From Tricholomella constricta (lineage: Eukaryota > Basidiomycota > Agaricomycetes > Agaricales > Lyophyllaceae), in assembly GCA_013368375.1 (NCBI GenBank), contig JAACJP010000004.1, positions 1,674,001-1,738,000 of the forward strand: a stretch of 64,000 bases of DNA, in the 5' to 3' direction. The first letter of the stretch is position 1. Every line of letters begins with the position of its first letter. Both the position numbers and the translations under genes were made by a program. Below are positions 56,738-64,000 of the stretch, in pieces. The notes beneath the pieces were generated by a model. That model was not told the DNA's origin. It did no database searches and saw only the letters and a program-made list of their open reading frames with translations.

Positions 56738-57600
56738 ATGGGAGGAAACCAATCCTTGCCCAAGATTACTCCCCAAGATCGGGCTATCCTAGAGTAAGTA
56801 CAGCACTATATGAAATGGAGAGTTCATGCCTGAACATCCTCGCTAGCCTCAAGTTACAACGAGATAAACTACGACAATATCAGAAAAAGGTATGTATGCC
56901 CCGCCATCGACAGCTTTAAAAGCCAACATCCTGCAGATACAAGTCGTCCTTGATAGGGAGCATGCTATTGCGAAAGCTCATGTTAATGTAGGCCAGAAAG
57001 ATCGGGCCGTCATTGCCCTGCGTCGACGGAAGTACCAACAGAGCTTGTTACTGAAGACGGACGGCCAACTAGAAAACCTGGAGCAGCTTGTATGTCAGTT
57101 CTTTCCGTTTCGAGGAGCTGATCTGACTTGTGGACAGGTTTCTACAATAGAATTTTCTTTGGTAGAAGTATCAGTCCTGCATGGACTGAAGCAGGGAAAC
57201 GAGGTACTCAAGGAGATACACAAGGAAATGAACATTGAGACGGTAGAGAAACTGCTGGAGGAGACAACTGAAGCCAGAGAATATCAAAGGGTATGTCCCA
57301 CATCTCGTTGTGTTCTCTGAATGAGCTCACGAGGTTCAGGAAATCGGAGACATGCTCTCAAATACCCTTACCCTTGACGAAGAAGATGCTGTCCAGGCTG
57401 AGCTGCGGGAACTACAGGCCGAACAAGTCAGTTGGATTGATTCTCTTAAGCTACTTTAACGTGCTTACTACCAGCTTCAGGAGGCACAACCACCTCAGGA
57501 TCTTGGATTGCCGACCCCTCCAACAACAGAGCCTGTCGCCGAAGAACCGTCTCCCGAACCCCAGAACGCAGAACGAGCGAAGGTACTCGTGTCTGCATGA
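56738..57600 (+). CDS. VPS20: ESCRT-III subunit Vps20 / CHMP6
   Basis: Vps20 nucleates ESCRT-III (Snf7) filaments on endosomes in the multivesicular-body pathway. It starts MGGNQSLPKITPQDRAIL, with Gly2 fitting the N-myristoylation typical of this subunit. Exons continue DLKLQRDKLRQYQKK, IQVVLDREHAIAKAHV, RAVIALRRRKYQQSLL, STIEFSLVEVSVLHGLKQGN and MNIETVEKLLEETTEAREYQ. An acidic Pro-rich C-terminus ends AERAKVLVSA and probably holds MIT-interacting elements. Length is about 210 residues. The basic helix 1 and the RRKYQ box are decisive. Confidence 0.9.
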
Positions 57601-57724
57601 TCTACTGTCGGGATACCATTTAGGTGCGCAACTGACAATGTATGGAATATATAGTATTGCATGTACAGAACATAATTTATATTGTAGCATATTACGAACA
57701 TAACCAAACGCATCTCAACGTACC

Positions 57725-59777
57725 CTACCATCCCTCAAAGTCCCCGAAGCCGATTTTTCTTTTCTTCTTTGCATCGTCTAAGCCAGCGCCAGCCCCCAAA
57801 GCACCCTGCGGCCTTTTAAGGCTCAGATACTTCCCAACACCCCCGGTCTTGTCTGAACCCGCGGCGACGCTGTCAGCCCCAACCTTGACGCCAAACCAGT
57901 TGATATCGTCGTTCTCTTTCTTTTCCGCAGGTTTCTGGTGAGTTCCTTGATTAGATTGTGCTCTTTTGGCAAGTTTGTTGGCCAGGCGCTTTTTGTAATC
58001 GTCAAATGGATCTTGATATCTGTACTCGGTGTGCTCAGCATCCCATGCCTGGAGAGTACGTATCTTGAACCCACATAACAATCTCCGTAATTCGAACAGA
58101 CTTAGCAGGCCGTTCTGTTCCAGTTTTCACCGGAAGCTTTTCCAGGAGGTCAAGTACGTCTTCACCACCGACTAGCTTGCCGAACACTGTATGCTTCTTA
58201 TCTAAATGCGGCGCTGCCTTGAAAGTTATATAAAACTGGGAGCTAGAAGCAGATGTAAATGGCGATGCGTATAAGGCGATCATTTCAACACATACCCATT
58301 AGTGCCAGCGCCTTTATTGGCCATTGCGAGGACGCCACGCGTGTCATGCTTTGCTGCTCCTTTCAGGTCATGTTCGTCCCGGAATGGGGCTCCCCAATAC
58401 GATTCACCACCCGCACCAGTGCCTGTAGGATCCCCAGTTTGGATCTGACCGTAGTATTAGAATGATCACAGGCTCACTATGTTGGAAATACACACCATGA
58501 ATCCTGGTACAAGTCGATGGAATAAACAGTCGTCGTACTTTCCTGCTTTTGCTAGCATGAGGAAATTGTAGCATGTTTTTGGAGCCTAACATTTGTGAGA
58601 TTTGAAACCTCTAAAAGGACACCAAAAGCCAACCTTTTCGCAGAAGAGTTCGAGATTCAAGCTGCCACCCCCAAGACTCGTAACCAAGCGAACATACGCG
58701 CGGCGTCTACCAACATCCTTTTCTTTCCCCTTACTCTTCACCGGATTGGAGATGTCTTCAAACATCAGCTCTTCCTATGCAAGGGCGCCAAAGGTCGTTG
58801 GAAAAAGAACAAAATCTGAATTCGGGGTGCTTACTTCGTCCCAGAGGAGTTTGGAGCTCGCGGTTTGAGGATCCACGGAGGTGGACGTCAACGAAGCACC
58901 AGGCATCCCGCTGGAATAAGGAGAGACATTCCCTAGAGTATCTTATTAAAAAATGGAATATACACGGAGTTGGAAATGACATACATGGCACGGCAGCCTT
59001 GACCTTCAAAGCAGCCACACCTCCAGCAGCAACCGAAGACTTGGAAGCAGTATTCTTTGCGGTTTCACTTTTTGATGTGACAATTGAAGAGGACGAAGCG
59101 GCAGTAGGTACGGAAGCCTGGGGAAATCCATGAGGGTTTTGCAACGTAATGACGTCTTGCCTACAACTTGTTAGTATGCAGAAAAGTTCGAGACAAAACA
59201 AGCCGAACTTTTTATACGGAATATCGCTGACCAAGTCCCTTCCACCCTTGATACTTTCCGCCAAAAACACATTGCCTGTCGTCGCGATGGCTACAATGTG
59301 GGAATGCTCGCTGAAAGGCTTAAATGAGATAGGATCGTGGATCTCTCCAGAAGCTTCTTTACGCGAGTAGTGGAGAGTTATAAGATCGGAAGGAGACAGT
59401 GGTTCTTTGGTAATGGGACTCGTGTTATTGTGTTGTCTGAAAAAAGAGAAAATGAGAAGGAGCCATTGAGATCATGAATGGGCTTACTTTAACCACGGAA
59501 TGATATTGACGAGATCATATACATGGCCAGTGCCATCTGCGTTCCGAGCACACACCGGGTGGGTAAACGGCTGAAAAGAGATTGCACAACAATCGAAAGG
59601 TGTCCTAGAACCAGGATGGGGAGCTTGTGGCTTGCTACAAGGACAGATGAGCTCTTGAGAGAAGTATTTGGAACACAGGACATACAACTTGAAGCCAGAA
59701 GAGGCAGAGTGGGAGCCATGAAGGCCTGCGTGCTCTGCGTGAGTGATGTAGAGTTTGTCAGAGTTGCCGTGGCCCAT
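57725..59777 (-). CDS. U-box cyclophilin, PPIL2 / Cyp60 type
   Basis: A spliceosome-associated peptidyl-prolyl isomerase that combines a U-box with a cyclophilin domain, about 550 residues. It starts [18 protein letters not shown]. The U-box text is [30 protein letters not shown] and [13 protein letters not shown] Ser/Ala-rich linker leads to the cyclophilin domain with [47 protein letters not shown] and [14 protein letters not shown]. The C-terminus is Lys-rich and ends IGFGDFEGW. The cyclophilin active-site region reads normally. The start is the ATG opening the conserved MGHG string. It is divergent from the PPR gene, with 107 bp between starts. Confidence 0.9.
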
Positions 59778-59884
59778 TCTGCTCGAGTGTGCAGGAAGAG
59801 CGAGTCCAACTTGTTTATTACAGGGGACGATGACAAATACTCGGGACAAGGAAGGGTGGCGGTGCAGAATTCGATGGCACACCG

Positions 59885-62062
59885 ATGCTTCTGCGAGCCG
59901 CTGCTCAACGCAAGTCCGTCGTCCTCTTGGACTTTCTGGCTCCCTCCCTACTCGTCAGAGCTTCCAGCACATTGAAATCAAGACCTCAGCCCATCTCCCT
60001 TCTCACCCCCGAATTCTCGAACTGCGAAACAGCGGATAAAGTTAAGAAAGGACTACCTCTCGTTCATTCTACTCGCGGCGTATCGGATTCCCAGGTCGCC
60101 CTCTACAACCAGATACTCGTTGAGCTTCGCCATGCGTCCAATAAGCAAAATACTCATGCAGTCGTAAAACTTTGGCGTCAACTTGAAGAGAACAGGCTTC
60201 TTCATTTCCTTCAACGATCACATGTCGAAGTGGTGTCTAAACTACTCGCACGTTCTTTCGTTTCCGGAGAGCTGGATTCCTCGCATGCACCATTTGTTCA
60301 AGATATCGCCTTACAGGCCGCAGCAAGTCGCTCGACGGATGCCTTGAATGATCTCATGGTCCTGCTTTTGAAGCAGCACAATCCTGGCGCCGTTATCGAG
60401 CTTTACCGCAGATTCACGGAACTGCTGGGAGGAAACGATGTTTGGCAGGAAAATCCAGAGGAAGGAGAGTGGCCTTCGCAAAGCACTGGCCTCGTTCCTG
60501 ACGATCATCCCCGGAGCCGTCGAATACCTTACATACCAGGGCGCGTACATCTCCTTCTGGCCGTCACGGCAGCACACGCGCAGCGCGACGCTTTCCAGGA
60601 CGCATTGCAAACGTGCTTGAACACCGTCGTCAGGTTTCACCATCAAAGCACTGGAGTGTTCCTCGGCAATTTCAGTCATGATCCAACCCTCCAAGATAAA
60701 GTCAACCTCTACGTCAATCGCCTCGATGTAGCGCGTATGGTTGCACGACCACCTTCCCTATCCAAGCAAATTACCAAATACTCAACTGCACCTTCAACCA
60801 AACTACTCGAGGCGTTATACCAATCCATCATCAATGGGTTATCTGGATCTGACGCCTACATTGCCCCAGAACCGTCGAAAATCACTCCCCACCAATCCGT
60901 AGCAATGACTGAGTCTGGGTGGACGTCATTCCTAGCTGCGTTTCTGAAATGTCGGCGTCGCGACTTGGCCTCAAAAATATGGACAGACATGTCGGACCTT
61001 GGGATACGACCTGGTGTGTCCTTGTGGACCGCACTTATTGATTCGTACAATTCCATCTCCGCAGTCGATGAGGCCATGGCGAGCTGGAATATGATGGTAG
61101 GGCAAGGAATCAAGCCCGAGGCATTGACATATCGCGCTTTGATATCCACTTTGTTCAATGGTCGCAAATATGACGAAGCCGTGAAGGTGTTCCAGGCTTT
61201 CCAAAAAGCATCTTTAAAAGATGCCACATCGCCGCATACCCTATCGGTGTATAACACCGTGCTTCACGGCCTCCTCTCGTTCAATCGAGAGAGCGAGGCA
61301 CAGGCTCTTCTTAAAACGATGGAAACCCAGGGACCCACTCCCGACCTCGTATCCTATAACACCCTCTTGGCGCACTTTGGACGGCGGGGAAATTTCAAGG
61401 CGCTGGCAAACCTCGTCAGCCGGATGGCAGCCCTCAAAATGGTGGGCGATGTGTTCAGCTTCTCTACCATCCTCTCTGCGTTGCTCAGGGCCGGCCGAGA
61501 TGACGCGCCAGAACTCGTGATTGACATCATGAGGAAACAGGGTGTTCAGCCTAACGTCGCCACGTACAGCGCGATTATCGATCATCAGATACGGGAGCAG
61601 AGCGAGAAAAATCTGGAGGCCATCATGCGCATGCTGCAGAAGATGGAAGAGGATCCCAACATTCAACCGAACGAGGTCACATATACATCTATTTTGGCGG
61701 GCCTGTATCGGGGTCAATGGCTGGAACCCGAGAAAGCGAAGGAATGGAGGGAAGAGATCGTCACGCGTATGAAGAAACGAGGTGTCGAATTCAACATGAC
61801 GACATACCACACCTTGATCAAGGCTTGCCTGGAGTATGCCCAGCCAGAAGGCCTGACCAATGCCCTCGCATACTACCGGGAAATGCGTAACAGGAAGATT
61901 CCATTGATTCATACCACTTGGTACATCATTCTACTCGGACTGTTGCGGAGGGGAGACTGGGCAGTTGCAGATGAAATCGTTAACGATATGTACACGTCAG
62001 GACACCAGCCCTCGGGTGCAGTGATGGACTTGGTTGGCAAGATTAGACGTCGAGGAAGTTAA
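59885..62062 (+). CDS. Mitochondrial pentatricopeptide-repeat (PPR) protein
   Basis: An intronless gene of 725 codons. MLLRAAAQRKSVVLLDFLAPS resembles a mitochondrial presequence. From about residue 330 there are consecutive PPR motifs: the pattern WTALIDSYNSISAVDEAMASW, then YRALISTLFNGRKYDEAVKVF, SYNTLLAHFGRRGNFKALAN and TYSAIIDHQIREQSEKNLEA, continuing to the C-terminus. Such proteins bind organelle RNA and control processing, stability or translation. The target RNA cannot be predicted here. The absence of introns is unlike most neighbours and is common in PPR genes. No catalytic domain is seen. Confidence 0.9.
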   Translation: MLLRAAAQRKSVVLLDFLAPSLLVRASSTLKSRPQPISLLTPEFSNCETADKVKKGLPLVHSTRGVSDSQVALYNQILVELRHASNKQNTHAVVKLWRQLEENRLLHFLQRSHVEVVSKLLARSFVSGELDSSHAPFVQDIALQAAASRSTDALNDLMVLLLKQHNPGAVIELYRRFTELLGGNDVWQENPEEGEWPSQSTGLVPDDHPRSRRIPYIPGRVHLLLAVTAAHAQRDAFQDALQTCLNTVVRFHHQSTGVFLGNFSHDPTLQDKVNLYVNRLDVARMVARPPSLSKQITKYSTAPSTKLLEALYQSIINGLSGSDAYIAPEPSKITPHQSVAMTESGWTSFLAAFLKCRRRDLASKIWTDMSDLGIRPGVSLWTALIDSYNSISAVDEAMASWNMMVGQGIKPEALTYRALISTLFNGRKYDEAVKVFQAFQKASLKDATSPHTLSVYNTVLHGLLSFNRESEAQALLKTMETQGPTPDLVSYNTLLAHFGRRGNFKALANLVSRMAALKMVGDVFSFSTILSALLRAGRDDAPELVIDIMRKQGVQPNVATYSAIIDHQIREQSEKNLEAIMRMLQKMEEDPNIQPNEVTYTSILAGLYRGQWLEPEKAKEWREEIVTRMKKRGVEFNMTTYHTLIKACLEYAQPEGLTNALAYYREMRNRKIPLIHTTWYIILLGLLRRGDWAVADEIVNDMYTSGHQPSGAVMDLVGKIRRRGS

Positions 62063-62174
62063 TACTGTACATGGCGAATTAATAAACCAAGAATACTAGA
62101 TTATCGCGACAAATATTATTAACTGAATTCATGGTCAGAGAGCAGACAAGACTCACCAGAAGCCCGACACTTGT

Positions 62175-62455
62175 TCATCCCAAAAAGAAAGACTTGCCGA
62201 GTCCAACGCGAAGGTAGCGCGCATAGGCTGTCGGGACGTTGAGTTGAGGGGTCGTCACGAAGAATAAGACTGACCCCATTGACTCCAGCGCCGGCCGAGC
62301 CATTTGCCAAAAAACGGCATGATCACGACAGAGACGAGGAGCTGTAACTGCTGCAAACTGTCCTCCCATTCCTGCTGTGCTAGCCTAGAGTCTTCGTCGG
62401 AGTCGTAGGAGGCATTGGACGAGAGATCGTCGAGCGAGGCTTCGGAGCGTGGCAT
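62175..62455 (-). CDS. MIM2: Mitochondrial import protein Mim2-like (outer membrane)
   Basis: A small protein of 77 residues in two exons (62455-62275, 62227-62175, 47 bp intron). It begins MPRSEASLDDLSSNASYDSD, an acidic cytosolic part with EWEDSLQQLQLLVSVVIMPF, then one hydrophobic segment ending FFGKWLGRRWSQW. A basic aromatic tail follows (YARYLRVGLGKSFF). The acidic EW-S-QLQLL box, single membrane span and GKxLGRR motif match the Mim2 family, which acts with Mim1 to insert outer-membrane proteins such as Tom20 and Tom70. A different small tail-anchored protein is possible. It is divergent from the hexose transporter, with 129 bp between starts. Confidence 0.68.
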
Positions 62456-62584
62456 GGTGATGGCCACTGCTTGAGCTTGTTTTGGGTGAAGCCGATGAAG
62501 AGCCCCGATCAGCTCCACTTGCCGAGGATATTGAAATGATCTATATTCTCGTCCCTCCACTCTCTTCTCAACCACCTATGCATC

Positions 62585-64000
62585 ATGGCGGACTCTCACC
62601 GAAAGCTAGTGGGCCAACCATTGCTCTACGCAATCTCTGTCTTCGCCAGTCTCGGCGTATTCCTGGTCAGTACCTTTTGTCTGTCCCCATGAAATTCCGC
62701 CCTAACATCTCGCAGTTTGGCTATGACCAAGGGTGAGTGCTGACTCGCAGTCTGCCGCACAATTTCACTAATACTCTGCAGTGTAATGAGCGGGATCATT
62801 ACTGGTCCCTATTTCAAGAAATACTTCGACTTCCCGGGTCCCCTCGAGCTTGGCACCATGGTCGCCATCCTTGAAGTTGGTGCTTTCAGTGCGTTGTCCA
62901 TGTCTTTTCCTTTGCTTATGATATAACACCTCCAAAGTCACGTCCGTCGCTGCTGGTCGGGTTGGGGATTCCATTGGCCGCAAGGGTACCCTTTTCGTTG
63001 GCGCTATCGTGTTTACAATTGGAGGCGCCATCCAGACCTTCACGACGGGATTCTGGACAATGATTATCGGCCGCTTTGTCAGTGGCTTTGGTGTAGGCCT
63101 TCTGTCGTATGTGTCTCGTAAAGCTACATCGAACTCTGCTAATCCACCTTCCAGGACAATTGTCCCAATCTACCAGAGTGAAATATCGCCCCCCAACCAT
63201 GTCTGTTCCTTTTCGAAATACATAATTCTCCACTGACCCATACTAAAGCGTGGCGCACTGGCTTGCATGGAGTTCACCGTGAACATAATCGGGTACTCCT
63301 CGTCGGTGGTATGTCTACACATATTTGCGCAAGTGTCGATCTAATCCTCTCCCACAGTGGACAGATTACTTCTGCTCTTTCATAGAATCCGACCTGTCGT
63401 GGCGGATACCTCTGTTTATACAGTGCGTGATCGGGTCCATTCTAGCGGCAGGGTCCCTCCTTATGCCAGAAAGTCCACGGTAATCGAGAGCCAATCTCCT
63501 CGTGGAAATCAGAATGCTAACCCTACTCAGGTGGCTTATTGACACCGATAAAGATGAGGACGGCATGCGAGTACTTGCTGATCTACACGGAGGTGACCTA
63601 GACGATCCAATCGCCGTTGCTGAATTCAAGGAAATCAAAGACAAAGTCTACGAGGAGGTACCGTGTAGTCTTTGGAACTGCTTGTCACCATCGTGCTTAA
63701 TTTCTTGAAGCGGGAATCCGGCGAAGGACGCTCATACCGGATGATGTGGAGGAAGTACAAGCGCCGCGTTTTGCTGGCAATGTCTTCTCAAGCATTTGCG
63801 CAACTTGTGCGTGGTTTTTACTACTTGCTGGGCCGTCATCCTGATAAATGCCCTTGCAGAATGGGATAAACGGTGTGGCTCCTGTCCTCTTTAACATATT
63901 CTATGTTTGTTGACGTTAGACCCTCAGTAATTTCATATTATGCTCGTACGTCGTATTCGTGTTTCCGTCCTTATGTCATTTACTGATCAAGAATTCGGCA
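62585..64000 (+). CDS. Hexose transporter (sugar porter family), 3' end outside window
   Basis: An MFS sugar porter, truncated by the window edge. It starts MADSHRKLVGQPLLYAISVF, then helix 1 FGYDQGVMSGIITGPYF, VTSVAAGRVGDSIGRKGTLF (helix 2-3 motif), GRFVSGFGVGLLSTIVPIYQ, the ISPPNHRGALACMEF block, MPESPRWLIDTDKDE, and QLNGINVISYYA at the right end, which is the helix 7 substrate signature. Introns are short and frequent. The missing part would contain helices 8-12. The precise sugar and affinity are unknown, although the SPPNHRG and PESPRWL motifs place it in the fungal monosaccharide group. Confidence 0.88.

Overview
The window is nuclear DNA of a filamentous basidiomycete, most likely an Agaricomycete. 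Genes are dense and lie on both strands. Almost all are split by very short GT-AG introns of about 45-70 bp, and intergenic gaps are often only 50-300 bp. Homologies are typically fungal (Byr4/Bfa1, Yhm2, Cgr1, Mim2, Dal5-type and hexose permeases). There is no operon logic. About 29 protein-coding genes can be supported, and the last one runs off the right edge. No rRNA, tRNA, CRISPR array or intact transposon was recognised. Exon joins were worked out by reading splice sites by eye, so CDS coordinates are outer limits (start codon to stop codon) that include introns.

Layout. 0.3-5.6 kb: seipin (-), two conserved fungal unknowns (+) and an LCCL-domain membrane protein (+). 5.6-7.0 kb: a gene-poor stretch dominated by a long imperfect inverted repeat, about 420 bp per arm with a 139 bp spacer. 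7.0-13.0 kb: a small zinc-finger-like protein and TRAPP-II subunit Trs120. 13.1-21.1 kb, all on the minus strand: Mpv17/PMP22 protein, Yhm2 citrate/oxoglutarate carrier, a long coiled-coil protein and a Shb17-like histidine phosphatase. 21.3-28.5 kb: Vps18 (+), Cgr1 (-) and a large disordered protein (+). 28.9-33.2 kb: Sec39 and Nip7 (-). 33.3-39.8 kb: NRDE2 and Byr4/Bfa1 (+). 40.2-44.4 kb: urease accessory protein UreD and a Dal5-type permease (+). 44.5-50.6 kb, minus strand: mitochondrial m-AAA protease, an epoxide-hydrolase-like protein and Wdr8/WRAP73. 50.9-53.8 kb: a DHA1 drug/H+ antiporter-type transporter and mitochondrial uS17 (+). 53.9-56.4 kb: prefoldin 6 and a mitochondrial PP2C (-). 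56.7-64 kb: Vps20 (+), U-box cyclophilin PPIL2 (-), a mitochondrial PPR protein (+), Mim2-like import factor (-) and a hexose transporter (+, cut by the window end).

Functionally this is mostly housekeeping. Themes are membrane traffic (Trs120, Vps18, Sec39, Vps20, seipin), mitochondria (Yhm2, m-AAA protease, uS17m, PP2C, PPR, Mim2) and RNA/ribosome biogenesis (Nip7, Cgr1, NRDE2, PPIL2). The accessory-looking parts are the inverted repeat, the UreD-permease neighbourhood and the three transporter genes. The points most worth checking are the long inverted repeat at 6042-7026, a one-base reading-frame conflict inside NRDE2, a non-canonical donor in the DHA1 transporter, and loss of the expected catalytic histidine in the epoxide-hydrolase-like protein. 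No clearly new biological system was found.
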